This document shows, piece after piece, positions 31,847 through 40,659 of a DNA stretch of 64,000 nt. The notes beneath the pieces were generated by a model, which worked only from the letters and a program-made list of their open reading frames with translations, made no database searches and was not told the origin of the DNA. How positions within the stretch are numbered: the first letter of the stretch is position 1; each line of letters begins with the position of its first letter. The DNA is taken from NCBI GenBank assembly GCA_947502495.1, contig CANNAC010000003.1, positions 124,001 through 188,000 on the forward strand, read 5' to 3'. The position numbers were made by a program, and so were the translations under genes. Source of the DNA: an uncultured Flavobacteriaceae bacterium (lineage in GTDB: Bacteria; Bacteroidota; Bacteroidia; Flavobacteriales; Flavobacteriaceae).

Positions 31847-32446
31847 CTAAAACTGTATATAATCAACAAATGTTCTTCCTTCGGTTTTTGTAACCACTTT
31901 GTAGGTCCCATCTAGTTTTCCGTCTAAGCTTAAAACTCTACCAATATTTTTAGCATCGTTATTAATGGTTTCCGAGTAAATTAAATTAAAGTCGTCACCT
32001 TCGATACTTTCATAATAAACTTTAATATCTAAGGGCTTTTGGTTTAAAGATAATTTAGAGATATATACCTTGTTTTCTATGCTCTTAATAGAAGGCTTAA
32101 AAATGATAGACTCTTTTCCTGTTTTGTATGCTACTGTATTGTTAGAAACATAAAAAGGAATTATTTTAATTTCAGAGTCTTTGTTTAATTCAAAAAAGTA
32201 ATCTCCTTTTGGTAAGTCGGTTAAATCAAATCCTTTAATGTAGCTACCAGAGGTTTTGATTTTTTCCTTGTACATAACAACATCATAAGTATTCTTAATT
32301 AGTAGTATGTCTCCTTGTTTAACATTGTTTAATGTTAAAGTTGTTTTTCTTGCATCCTTTAAATGGGTTAAAGGTGCATTTGCGTTTGCTAATAAAGCTG
32401 TAAATAGTACAACTATTACTAAAGTGTTTTTTATAAATTTTCTCAT
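31847..32446 (-). CDS. Secreted protein of unknown function (tandem paralogue 2)
   Basis: A 199-residue protein with the same signal peptide pattern (VIVVLFTALLANANAPL) and nearly the same mature sequence as the gene at 30955-31554. The most conserved parts are GFDLTDLPKGDYFFELNKD, VYISKLSLNQKPLDIKVYYE and SETINNDAKNIGRVLSLDG. Divergence is spread through the protein, so the duplication is not very recent. Its upstream region lacks the TACCTTTG block that precedes paralogue 1 and the third stub. Function unknown. Confidence 0.75.
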   Translation of the reverse strand: MRKFIKNTLVIVVLFTALLANANAPLTHLKDARKTTLTLNNVKQGDILLIKNTYDVVMYKEKIKTSGSYIKGFDLTDLPKGDYFFELNKDSEIKIIPFYVSNNTVAYKTGKESIIFKPSIKSIENKVYISKLSLNQKPLDIKVYYESIEGDDFNLIYSETINNDAKNIGRVLSLDGKLDGTYKVVTKTEGRTFVDYIQF

Positions 32447-32512
32447 AATCTTTTTTAATTATTTTGTATTCCAAGTTGTTTTAATAAAAACAACGGTGTT
32501 TAAATAGGTTCT

Positions 32513-32599
32513 CTAGGGATTGATTGTTTGATTTGCTGTTACTAGTAAAGTAATAAAATGTATTACTAGAGTTTTTGTGTCTTGCATGAATTTTTTCAT
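32513..32599 (-). pseudogene. Stub of a third tandem paralogue (signal peptide only)
   Basis: A 28-codon frame (MKKFMQDTKTLVIHFITLLV, then TANQTINP and a stop) aligns with the signal peptides of the two genes downstream. Its upstream region, including a TACCTTTG box on the minus strand (32628-32635), matches that of paralogue 1. The mature part is gone: codons after the stop show no similarity. It looks like an old third copy, deleted or recombined with paralogue 2. Confidence 0.6.
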
Positions 32600-32812
32600 A
32601 GCCATTTGGGTTAAATTATTATGGGAACAAAGGTATAGGCAAAGGGAAGATTAAAAAGCATCTATTTTAGCAACTATATATGTTATTTTACCCTGATTAG
32701 TGAGTACGAAAACGTTATATGTTAAAATAGTATATAATAGTGGTAAATTAACACATGCTAAGATTTTTATTATTTGTAAATTTGTTGTCAGATTTAATAC
32801 CCGAAATACGTT

Positions 32813-33682
32813 TTGCAAATAAAACCTACATTTAAAAAGATTACGCCAGATTTTGGTAGTTCTATTACCGCTATTCAAAAAACTAAAAAGCGAAAGAGAA
32901 GCGAAGCATTTTGGCATTTTCATCCCGAATTAGAATTAGTGTATGTAAATAAAGGAAAAGGAAGAAGGCACATTGGTAATCATCTTTCTTACTTTAATAA
33001 CAGTCAATTAATTTTGATAGGATCTAATTTACCGCATAATGGGTTTACAGATCGTTTAACTTCTAAGGGGAAAGAAACAATGGTGCAATTTCATCCGGAG
33101 TTTTTGGGAGATTTATTTAATAAGTTGCCAGAAATGAAAAATATCTTGCAGCTCATAGAGCGTGCTAAAAAAGGAATTTTATTTAAGCCAGAGATAAAGA
33201 GAATTGTTGGCCCTAAAATAGAGAAGTTACCAAAATATGAAGGCATAAAACGGGTAACAAAGCTGTTAGAGATATTAGAACAGTTGGCATTGAGCACAGA
33301 TTATGTTTTGCTTAATGAAAATGGTTACATGTTCGAAACGCAACCACAAGACAGTAGTAAGATCGATAAAATTTTTAAATACGTTAATAAAAACTACCAA
33401 GAGCATATTACTTTAGATGAGATTGCAGCACATGTAAACTTAACGGTTCCTGCTTTTTGTAGGTATTTTAAAAAGGTAACCGGAAAAACATTCACACAGT
33501 TTGTTAATGAGTGTCGTATATTTTATGCTACAAAACTATTGACAGAAAGCCAAAGTAGTATCACCGATATTTGTTTTGAATGTGGTTTCAATAACTTCTC
33601 CCACTTTAATAAAGTGTTTAATGAAGTGATAGGGAAAAGCGCATCCAAATATAGAGGGGAAATGCGATTAATCATTCAGTAA
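32813..33682 (+). CDS. AraC-family regulator with cupin domain
   Basis: A 289-residue regulator. The N-terminal cupin has the usual AFWHFHPELELVYVNKGKGRRHIG pattern (metal-like His pair) and the C-terminal HTH_18 pair reads ITLDEIAAHVNLTVPAFCRYF and ITDICFECGFNNFSHFNKVFN. The frame opens with TTG at 32813; no ATG upstream keeps the cupin intact. Proteins like this often control sugar-related genes. The closest possible targets are the secreted paralogues, whose transcripts diverge from it, but this is only positional. Confidence 0.85.
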   Translation: MQIKPTFKKITPDFGSSITAIQKTKKRKRSEAFWHFHPELELVYVNKGKGRRHIGNHLSYFNNSQLILIGSNLPHNGFTDRLTSKGKETMVQFHPEFLGDLFNKLPEMKNILQLIERAKKGILFKPEIKRIVGPKIEKLPKYEGIKRVTKLLEILEQLALSTDYVLLNENGYMFETQPQDSSKIDKIFKYVNKNYQEHITLDEIAAHVNLTVPAFCRYFKKVTGKTFTQFVNECRIFYATKLLTESQSSITDICFECGFNNFSHFNKVFNEVIGKSASKYRGEMRLIIQ

Positions 33683-33738
33683 AAAGGTAAAGGAATAATA
33701 GGAGTATTGCAATAGAAATAGCAAAAGGAAGCTAGGGT

Positions 33739-34395
33739 TTATTTTTCACCATTCCATTCGGCATAAAACTGTGCTAAAAAACCTTCCATATACTGATGTC
33801 TTTCCTGGGCAATTTGTTGTCCGGTTTTGGTATTCATTTTGTCTTTCAACAAGAGTAGTTTTTCGTAAAAATGATTAATCGTTGGCGCCGTAGATTTCTT
33901 GTATTCATCTTTACTCATATTTAAATTAGGAGCAATTTCAGGATTGTAAAGTGCTCTACCTTTAAATCCGCCATAATTAAAACAGCGAGCAATACCAATA
34001 GCGCCAATGGCATCTAGTCGGTCTGCATCTTGTACTACTTCTAGTTCTTTGGAAGTAAAAGCCAATGCACCTTCTAAAGATTTATTAAAAGACATGTTTG
34101 CAATAATGTTTACCACATGTTCTATAACTTCAGAAGATACATTTTCTTTAAATAAAAATTCACGAGCTACTCTTGGTCCAACAGCGTCATCTCCACCATG
34201 AAATTTACTATCTGCAATATCATGTAAAAGTGCAGCTAATGAAACTACAAAAATATCTACGTTTTCCTTTTTGGCAATAAGTAATGTATTGTTATATACA
34301 CGTTCAATATGAAACCAATCGTGGCCACCTTCGGCATCTTTAAGCGTTTCTTTTACAAATGCTTTTGTGGCTTCAATTAGCGTTTCATCAGGCAT
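33739..34395 (-). CDS. HD-domain phosphohydrolase
   Basis: A 218-residue HD protein. HDWFHIERVYNNTLLIA gives the first His, LAALLHDIADSK the HD pair, and DADRLDAIGAIGIARCFNYGG the later Asp, forming a complete metal site. It resembles the YedJ/YpgQ branch that hydrolyses nucleotides or related phosphates. The true substrate is unknown. It is last of a three-gene minus-strand operon with the desaturase (6-bp gap) and acyltransferase. Confidence 0.88.
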   Translation of the reverse strand: MPDETLIEATKAFVKETLKDAEGGHDWFHIERVYNNTLLIAKKENVDIFVVSLAALLHDIADSKFHGGDDAVGPRVAREFLFKENVSSEVIEHVVNIIANMSFNKSLEGALAFTSKELEVVQDADRLDAIGAIGIARCFNYGGFKGRALYNPEIAPNLNMSKDEYKKSTAPTINHFYEKLLLLKDKMNTKTGQQIAQERHQYMEGFLAQFYAEWNGEK

Positions 34396-34401
34396 GTATT
34401 T

Positions 34402-35388
34402 CTATAATTTAGCAGGTTCTACCCAATTAAACTGGAAGGAATTTTCAGGAACTTTCATACGCTCTGCGATACGACGCATTCTAGAAGGAAGCTTCATTAA
34501 GTAATCTCTAGCTTTTTCGGCTTCATCGGTTAGATTAGAAACCTTATCAATTTCCCAACGGATAATAAGTTTGTCTAAAATATCTACATAATCTGCAGCG
34601 GTGTAGACACCAATACGTTGTGCTGTATTCGAAAACTCTTCAAAAGCAGTACTTATTTTGTTTCCAGATTCTCTTAAAAAATGTGCAGGCATGGTGATTT
34701 TTTGCTTCATCATGTATTGAAAAGCAAGCATCATTTCACTTGGGTCTACAGCAAAAATACGCTCTACAAATTCGCAGTATGCATGATGGTGTCTCATTTC
34801 GTCTCCAGAAATAATTTTACACATTTTTGAAAGCTGCTTATTTCCTTTTTGTTTCGCCATTTTTGCGACTCTATTATGAGAAATATACGTCGCTAGTTCT
34901 TGAAAACTAGTATATAAAAAGTTTTTATATGGATCTCTATCGGTACCAATATCAAAACCATCAGCAATAAGATGTTGCGTGGTTTTTTCAATTTCTTTCA
35001 TGTTTACACGTCCAGAAAGATATAGGTATTTGTTTAGCACATCACCATGTCTGTTTTCTTCTGCAGTCCAGTGTCTTACCCATTTAGACCAACCATTTCT
35101 TCCTACTTGATCTACACCTTCCACATCCATTAACCAGGATTCATAGGTTGGTAAGGCTTCTTCGGTGATCATATCACCAACTAAAACTACCCAAAAATCA
35201 TAAGGCAATTCTTTAGAAAGCTCTCTAATTTCTTTTACTTCTTCAAAAAAGTTATCGCCTTCACTATTTGGTAAAAAATCAGATGGTTGCCAAATGGTAT
35301 CTACAGGAATTAAATATTTTTGAATTAAGGATTCTATGTCTTTTTCTAAAAACGACATTACTTCTAATCTTACATTTTTTATGGACAT
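34402..35388 (-). CDS. Acyl-ACP desaturase (di-iron)
   Basis: A 328-residue soluble desaturase of the stearoyl-ACP delta-9 type. The two di-iron Glu/His motifs are EENRHGDVLNKYLYL and GDEMRHHHAYCEFVERI, with the family stretch PYDFWVVLVGDMITEEALPTY. It would insert a cis double bond into acyl chains bound to acyl carrier protein, an aerobic route to unsaturated lipid. The gene lies between plsC and the HD gene with gaps of 4 and 6 bp, linking desaturation to lipid assembly. Confidence 0.92.
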   Translation of the reverse strand: MSIKNVRLEVMSFLEKDIESLIQKYLIPVDTIWQPSDFLPNSEGDNFFEEVKEIRELSKELPYDFWVVLVGDMITEEALPTYESWLMDVEGVDQVGRNGWSKWVRHWTAEENRHGDVLNKYLYLSGRVNMKEIEKTTQHLIADGFDIGTDRDPYKNFLYTSFQELATYISHNRVAKMAKQKGNKQLSKMCKIISGDEMRHHHAYCEFVERIFAVDPSEMMLAFQYMMKQKITMPAHFLRESGNKISTAFEEFSNTAQRIGVYTAADYVDILDKLIIRWEIDKVSNLTDEAEKARDYLMKLPSRMRRIAERMKVPENSFQFNWVEPAKL

Positions 35389-35392
35389 AATT

Positions 35393-36130
35393 TTATAGTT
35401 TAATACTGTTTTTTATAGTTTTTTCAATGTGTTCTAGCAATAATTCCTGCGTTTCAAAATCACTTTTTTTAACCGGTTTATGTGCTGTAAAAGTTAAGTG
35501 ATTTCCTATCCCTAAGGGAAACTTACCATAACGTAAATTTTTCCAAGAATTATTAATAGTAACCGGCACAATCACTGCGCTTGGTATATATTTTATTAGT
35601 GTTTCTAAGCCTTTTGTTTGAAAAGGTTTTGGCTTCCCATCGCGACTTCTAGTACCTTCCGGGAAAATAACTGCTGCTCTTTTTGTAGATTCTATATAAT
35701 CTCCAAACTTACGAATGGCTACAATAGATTGTCTTGGGTTTTTTCTGTCTATTAAAACAGAACCTCCGTGACGTAAGTTATAAGAAACACTAGCGATTCC
35801 TTTTCCTAATTCCTTTTTACTTACAAATTTAACATGATGCTTTCTGAAATACCACATCAGCGGCGGAATATCTGCCATGCTTTGATGGTTAGAAACGATA
35901 AGTACAGGTTGCGAAGTATCTAAATCGTATGGGTTGTAAAACGAATGTCTAGAACCTAAAATATTTACACATCGCATCAGGCAAAACTGTAAAGCATCTA
36001 CACTATTTTTATGCGCTTTGTATCCAAAAACATTGAAACAAAACCATTGTATCGGATGAAACACTACCAATGCTAATCCGAAAAAAAGATAGTAGATACA
36101 AGATAAAGGATATGCTATAAGTTTTCTCAT
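35393..36130 (-). CDS. plsC: 1-acyl-sn-glycerol-3-phosphate acyltransferase (PlsC family)
   Basis: A 245-residue membrane acyltransferase with the catalytic NHQSMADIPP (HX4D) and the substrate-binding FPEGTRSRDGKPKPF. An N-terminal membrane segment (LSCIYYLFFGLALVVFH) anchors it. The start at 36130 (MRKLIAYPL) is preferred over an in-frame ATG 14 codons upstream, which lies in the terminator of the previous gene. It acylates lysophosphatidate, and here heads an operon with the acyl-ACP desaturase. Confidence 0.92.
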   Translation of the reverse strand: MRKLIAYPLSCIYYLFFGLALVVFHPIQWFCFNVFGYKAHKNSVDALQFCLMRCVNILGSRHSFYNPYDLDTSQPVLIVSNHQSMADIPPLMWYFRKHHVKFVSKKELGKGIASVSYNLRHGGSVLIDRKNPRQSIVAIRKFGDYIESTKRAAVIFPEGTRSRDGKPKPFQTKGLETLIKYIPSAVIVPVTINNSWKNLRYGKFPLGIGNHLTFTAHKPVKKSDFETQELLLEHIEKTIKNSIKL

Positions 36131-36160
36131 TTTTTTTGTTAAAATGTAATACTCCAAAAA

Positions 36161-36190
36161 TAAAAAAACCACGTCTATAAAACGTGGTTT
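36161..36190 (-). terminator. Terminator of the bacilliredoxin gene
   Basis: AAACCACGT (36166-36174) and ACGTGGTTT (36182-36190) form a nine-base stem. On the minus strand it is followed by a T-run (A-run at 36162-36168). Confidence 0.85.
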
Positions 36191-36244
36191 AATTGTAATA
36201 GTTTACTTGTAAATCTAACTTTAACATTTAAAGATAAATGGCTA

Positions 36245-36655
36245 CTAGCAATGCTCATTATAAGCATCCATAAGATTTTCTGCAATCATTTCTGCAGGTC
36301 TACCTTCAATATGATGACGCTCTAACATATGTACTAATTCTCCGTTTTTAAACAAAGCCATACATGGCGAGCTTGGAGGAAAAGGAATCATATAGTCACG
36401 CGCTTTATTAACTGCGTCTTTATCTACACCTGCAAAAACCGTTACAATATGGTCTGGTTTTTTTGCGTTTTGTAAACTGGTTCTAGCTCCTGGTCTTGCA
36501 TTTGCTGCAGCACAACCACAAACCGAATTTACAACCACTAAAGTTGTTCCTTCTTTTGCAATGGCAGCATCCACATCGGCAACTGTATGTAATTCTTCAA
36601 AACCTACGTTGGTTAAATCTTCACGCATTGGTTTTACTAATTCTGCTGGGTACAT
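36245..36655 (-). CDS. BrxA/BrxB-family bacilliredoxin
   Basis: A 136-residue thioredoxin-fold protein with the CGC active site in VVNSVCGCAAANARPGARTS, the pattern of bacilliredoxins that remove low-molecular-weight thiols from proteins. MYPAELVKPMREDLTNVGF is the typical start of the family, so I begin at 36655 and drop 16 codons of the longer frame. Bacteroidota members need not use bacillithiol; the thiol partner is unknown. Monocistronic. Confidence 0.9.
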   Translation of the reverse strand: MYPAELVKPMREDLTNVGFEELHTVADVDAAIAKEGTTLVVVNSVCGCAAANARPGARTSLQNAKKPDHIVTVFAGVDKDAVNKARDYMIPFPPSSPCMALFKNGELVHMLERHHIEGRPAEMIAENLMDAYNEHC

Positions 36656-37055
36656 ATCTTGTAATTTTATATTTATAAATCTATCTCGTGCAAAGATAAT
36701 CAAAAACCGTGCAATTTAATGAGATAGCCATTTTTAAAGACAGAATGACGCATAAAAATGGCGTAAACGAATTAATTCCGTTGTAAAACGGAATCTTATT
36801 AAGTAAATTTTAATTAGTATGGCGTTACACTTCTTCGCTTAAAGCTACAAAGTGTCAGGCTATACACTATATCTTTTTTACAAAAAAGTAAAAAAGGATG
36901 TCGTTTCTATCCTTAACGCGTGCAACTTCATTTTGCAATACTAGTTTTCCTTTCTTTTAAGTAAATAGGTCACAAAGTAACAAAAGCCTTATGTAACAAA
37001 ACCATACATATTATAACTAACAAGTAGTATCTTTGAACTTTAAAAAATAAAAAAC
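36656..37055. other. Gene-free 400-bp stretch with three hairpin-forming blocks
   Basis: No credible frame is seen. GCCATTTTT (36727-36735) pairs with AAAAATGGC (36754-36762), and ATTCCGTT (36775-36782) with AACGGAAT (36787-36794). About 36821-36920 is a dispersed element beginning GGCGTTACAC and ending TATCCTTAACGCG, with GCGTTA/TAACGC at its ends and ACACTT/AAGTGT inside. A TATCTTTG -7 box at 37028-37035 probably serves the DnaJ-domain gene. Confidence 0.55.
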
Positions 37056-37844
37056 ATGAGTTTCGGAAAATGGATTGGAGCATCTTTAGGGTGGTCTTTT
37101 GGAGGGCCAATTGGTGCTATTATAGGTTTGGCGCTTGGTAGTTTTGTAGATACATTATCTTCAGGTAAAGGATTTACTATTGGTGAAGGAGATTTTGAAA
37201 GAGGAAGCACGCAACAAAGACAAAGACCAAATTATAGAAGCCAACAACAACGAAGAGCACAAACTACTTCTGGAGATTTTGAAGTCAGCTTACTTATTTT
37301 AGCTTCTGTAGTTATAAAAGCAGATGGTGTACAAGACCAACGCGAATTAGATTTTGTACGTAATCAATTTGTGAGCATGTACGGAAAAGACAGAGCGAAC
37401 AAAGCCTTTAAATTATTTAAAGGTATTAGTAGTCAAACCGTACCATTGCGTCAAGTTTGTAGCCAAATACAACAAATGATGGATCATGCATCGCGGTTAC
37501 AGTTAATGCATTTTCTTTTCGGAATTGCCAAAGCAGATGAAATGGTTACCGAAGATGAAGAGCGTACCATCTTTACCATTGCAGGATATTTAGGGATAAG
37601 CTCTCGCGATTATAACAGTATTAAAGCGATGTTTTATAACAGTAGTGATAATGCGTATAAGATTTTAGAAATTACCAAATCTGCAACTACAGACCAAATT
37701 AAAAAAGCCTACCGTACTATGGCTAAAAAGTACCATCCAGATAAAGTAGAACATCTAGGTGAAGAACATAAAAAAGGAGCAGAAGAAAAGTTTAAACAAA
37801 TACAAAAAGCCTACGAACAGTTGCAAAAAGAACGCGGTTTTTAA
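37056..37844 (+). CDS. TerB-DnaJ (DjlA-like) protein
   Basis: A 262-residue protein. A glycine-rich hydrophobic N-terminus ([21 protein letters not shown]) may insert in or touch the membrane. A low-complexity Gln/Arg linker follows (about 57-75), then a TerB-like helical domain ([40 protein letters not shown]). The C-terminal J domain has an intact HPD ([19 protein letters not shown]). This is the DjlA order and suggests a DnaK co-chaperone at the membrane. The stop overlaps that of a convergent small gene by three bases. Confidence 0.9.
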   Translation: MSFGKWIGASLGWSFGGPIGAIIGLALGSFVDTLSSGKGFTIGEGDFERGSTQQRQRPNYRSQQQRRAQTTSGDFEVSLLILASVVIKADGVQDQRELDFVRNQFVSMYGKDRANKAFKLFKGISSQTVPLRQVCSQIQQMMDHASRLQLMHFLFGIAKADEMVTEDEERTIFTIAGYLGISSRDYNSIKAMFYNSSDNAYKILEITKSATTDQIKKAYRTMAKKYHPDKVEHLGEEHKKGAEEKFKQIQKAYEQLQKERGF

Positions 37845-37987
37845 TTCGTTTTTTTGTTTTTAATTCGTTTTTCAACACTCTTAAAATAACGTTTTTCTTT
37901 CCATTTTCTAAGAATAAATATCACTAAGACAATTAGTCCGAGAATCATCATTCCTTCTTTTCCTGTGAGATATTCAAATATTTTCAT
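37841..37987 (-). CDS. 48-residue single-pass membrane protein
   Basis: A short frame starting [14 protein letters not shown], then a hydrophobic segment ([14 protein letters not shown]) and a basic tail ([19 protein letters not shown]). This inside-positive single-pass layout is typical of small membrane proteins. Its stop overlaps the stop region of the convergent DnaJ-domain gene by four bases. I recognise no family; the balance of composition and position makes it a credible gene. Confidence 0.45.
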   Translation of the reverse strand: MKIFEYLTGKEGMMILGLIVLVIFILRKWKEKRYFKSVEKRIKNKKTN

Positions 37988-38091
37988 GATTATTATTTAG
38001 AAGTGTAAAAGTCGTTATTAAATAAAGAAGCTTTCATTAGTAGAACTTATTTTTAAATTTATAATAAATTGGTGCTTCGTTTGGAGTGATA

Positions 38092-39252
38092 TTACCCTCT
38101 AAACAAAAAGAAATCGGCTTTCATGTCTTCAATTTGTGCGTCTTCATTGGTGATGATATAATCGATAGCTTTTGAGGTGAAAGTGTCTCCTTTTTCAGTT
38201 AAAGAAACAATGTTCTTATTTAAAACAATCATGTTGTTTTTAAGCGCTAAATCTAGAACCGTTTTAGCTCTTACTTTTTGCCAATTAATATGTTCTTGCA
38301 AATGGTTTACGTGACGTTCCCGTTCTTCGGTATGATTTTTTAAATGCAATAAAAAGGTTAATAAAGACACTTCTATACGTTGTTGTTTTTCTCTATACAT
38401 CACAGCAATTATTCCTTTGCTTGGCGCAAATAAAAACACGATTAAGAAAATAAAACCTAGCATGGTAGTTATGGATCCCGCAATAGAAGCATCTAACCAG
38501 TGTGCAAACCAATAACCAGAAATAGCACTTAAAACCCCAAAACTAACAGCGAGCCAGAGCATTTTCTTTAAATCTGTAGTCAATAAATATGCGGTTGCAG
38601 CAGGAGCAATCATTAGGGCAACTACTAGAATGGCACCAACAGCATCAAATGCTCCAACGGTTGTTACCGATGCAACAGACATTAAACCATAATGAATAAT
38701 TGCAGGAGAAAAACCTAAAGAGGCAGCAAGGCCTTTATCGAAAGTGCTTAATTTTAGTTCTTTAAAAAAAGCGAGTAGTAAGCCAATAGTTATCGCTAAA
38801 ATAGAACCAATAATCCAAAGGGATTTCGGACCAACATCTGTTCCGCCAATAAATAACCGATCAAAAGGAGCAAAGGCTAATTCGCCAAGTAAAACAGCGT
38901 CGACATCTAAATGTACATCATTCGCATTTTTAGCAATTAATATAACACCAATACTAAACAGCGCAGGAAAAACTAAACCAATTGCAGTGTCTTCTTTTAC
39001 CAATCCTGTTTTTTGAATATATTCTACTAAAACCACAGTAATAATTCCGGTAAACGCAGCTAGTAATATGAGTAACGGAGAGTTTAAATCTTGCGTTATA
39101 AAGAACCCAATTACAATTCCTGGCAAGATGGAATGACTAATAGCATCACTAATCATAGCCATTTTTCTTAATACAAGAAAGGTTCCTGGAATAGCGCAAG
39201 CAATAGCTACTAAGCTTGCAATAAGTTGTATTTCTATTTGCGCACTATTCAT
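38092..39252 (-). CDS. Metal ABC transporter permease (Mn/Zn/Fe type) with C-terminal winged-helix-like domain, second subunit
   Basis: A 386-residue permease of the TroD/MntB family with about eight membrane helices in the first ~290 residues (RKMAMISDAISHSILPGIVIG, VGAFDAVGAILVVALMIAPAATAYLL). A cytosolic extension of ~95 residues follows (WQKVRAKTVLDLALKNNMIVL, NIVSLTEKGDTFTSKAI) that reads like a winged helix. Start at 39252 (MNSAQIEIQLIAS), overlapping the upstream permease gene by eight bases, in preference to the longer frame. It works with the other permease, the ATPase and the lipoprotein of the same operon. Confidence 0.88.
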   Translation of the reverse strand: MNSAQIEIQLIASLVAIACAIPGTFLVLRKMAMISDAISHSILPGIVIGFFITQDLNSPLLILLAAFTGIITVVLVEYIQKTGLVKEDTAIGLVFPALFSIGVILIAKNANDVHLDVDAVLLGELAFAPFDRLFIGGTDVGPKSLWIIGSILAITIGLLLAFFKELKLSTFDKGLAASLGFSPAIIHYGLMSVASVTTVGAFDAVGAILVVALMIAPAATAYLLTTDLKKMLWLAVSFGVLSAISGYWFAHWLDASIAGSITTMLGFIFLIVFLFAPSKGIIAVMYREKQQRIEVSLLTFLLHLKNHTEERERHVNHLQEHINWQKVRAKTVLDLALKNNMIVLNKNIVSLTEKGDTFTSKAIDYIITNEDAQIEDMKADFFLFRG

Positions 39253-40372
39253 CTTCTGTAGATTGTTTAGTGTATAAATTGGCAGCAGTTTCAAAGCCTA
39301 AATCGGTTAAGCTCCACATGGAACCATCAATAGTTGCATAATTTTTCTCCACTAGTTTCTGAAGCGTTTTTTTAGTAAAACCTTGAAAGTTATTTAATAA
39401 TTTAATGGCATGCGGATGTGAAATGTTTTCATGTGTTTCTGCTATATGATGCATGAAAGCTAAGGTTTTGTGTAACTCTAAATCGCGTCTGTTTTTTATA
39501 AATCGAATTTGTTTAAAAAGCAATCCTCTGCTTGGTGAAAAAATAAAAGAGAAAACTACAAATACAGCAGCAACTAATACAATAACTGGTCCTGTAGAAA
39601 GATTGTTTTGACTTGCACTTATTGCGGTTCCAAATACACCAGAAAAAGCACCAAAAATTGCAGCTAAAAAAACCATAGTAGCTAGACTGTTTGTCCATTG
39701 TCTTGCAGCAGCAGCAGGAGCGAGTAGCATAGCACTCATTAAAACGACACCAACGGTTTGTAAACCTAAAACAATAGCCAAAACAATAAAAGTAGTAATA
39801 AGAATGTCTATAAATTTGGTATTAAAGCCTAAGGTTTTTGTGTAGTCTGCATCGAATAATAGGGTTTTAAACTCTTTCCAGAAAAGTAAAAGAACAAAGA
39901 GGCAAATTCCTGTTACTATTGCCATCATCCAAACATCACTTTCTACTAAAGTTGCTGCTTGTCCAAATAAATATTTGTCTAAACCTGCTTGATTGGCGTT
40001 GGGTTGTTTCTGAATAAAAGTTAAAAGCAACATTCCGAAACCAAAAAAAAGCGATAATATTAATCCCAAAGCAGTATCACTTTTTAAATGGGTTTTGGTA
40101 ATAATAGCTCGAATCCAAAAAGTACCGACAAGTCCGCTAACCAAAGCGCCTAATAATAAGATGTTACTATCTTTTGCTCCAGTTATTAAAAAGGCGATTG
40201 CAATTCCTGGTAAAGCAGCATGCGAAATAGCATCGCCTAAAAGACTTTGTTTTCGCAGTACAGCAAAGCTACCAAGCATTCCTGTAACTGCGCCTAAAAG
40301 TGCGGTTCCAAGGGTGATGGTTCTAAGTGTGTAGTCTGTAAAGACTAATGAAAAATATTCTGTTATGTCCAT
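39245..40372 (-). CDS. Metal ABC transporter permease with C-terminal DtxR-like winged helix, first subunit
   Basis: A 375-residue permease. It has eight or so helices (RKQSLLGDAISHAALPGIAI, TVGVVLMSAMLLAPAAAARQW), then a ~90-residue cytosolic tail (LELHKTLAFMHHIAETHENI, GFTKKTLQKLVEKNYATIDG, SLTDLGFETA). The tail pattern matches the DtxR-family winged helix, so a metal sensor module may be attached to the transporter itself. It is in an operon with the SBP and ATPase, but a 287-bp gap of dispersed repeats separates it from the ATPase gene. Confidence 0.88.
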   Translation of the reverse strand: MDITEYFSLVFTDYTLRTITLGTALLGAVTGMLGSFAVLRKQSLLGDAISHAALPGIAIAFLITGAKDSNILLLGALVSGLVGTFWIRAIITKTHLKSDTALGLILSLFFGFGMLLLTFIQKQPNANQAGLDKYLFGQAATLVESDVWMMAIVTGICLFVLLLFWKEFKTLLFDADYTKTLGFNTKFIDILITTFIVLAIVLGLQTVGVVLMSAMLLAPAAAARQWTNSLATMVFLAAIFGAFSGVFGTAISASQNNLSTGPVIVLVAAVFVVFSFIFSPSRGLLFKQIRFIKNRRDLELHKTLAFMHHIAETHENISHPHAIKLLNNFQGFTKKTLQKLVEKNYATIDGSMWSLTDLGFETAANLYTKQSTEDE

Positions 40373-40659
40373 AATCCCTGCGAAGGCAGAAATCTCTTCC
40401 TACTACGCAATTTGTTTTTTTATTGTCAGTGCAAGACTTTTTGAAGTCGTAGCAACCTGTTGGTTTCTAGTTTTGTTTCTAAACCCTTCCGTCTTTAATT
40501 CCTTTTCGGGGAATTAAATCCACCTTCCCTTGAAAAAGGGAAGGAGTTTTTTTGATTTTTTTTGTCACTTCGATTTTTTCTTCGGAATTACTCGAAGTGA
40601 TATCCTTTTATTTATCGAGTAAGAATTGTATACTGCGGCTGTTCACTGCCTACTTTTTT
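40373..40659. repeat. Mosaic of palindromic elements inside the metal ABC operon
   Basis: The gap holds a CCCTGCGAAGGCAG-type element (about 40378-40393). An AATTCCTTTTCGGGGAATT hairpin stands near 40498-40516. CCTTCCCTTGAAAAAGGGAAGG is followed by a T-run (about 40522-40552), which looks like a plus-strand terminator. TCACTTCG and CGAAGTGA flank about 40564-40600. No gene is seen. The permease genes on the far side may be under-expressed or have their own promoter. Confidence 0.6.
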
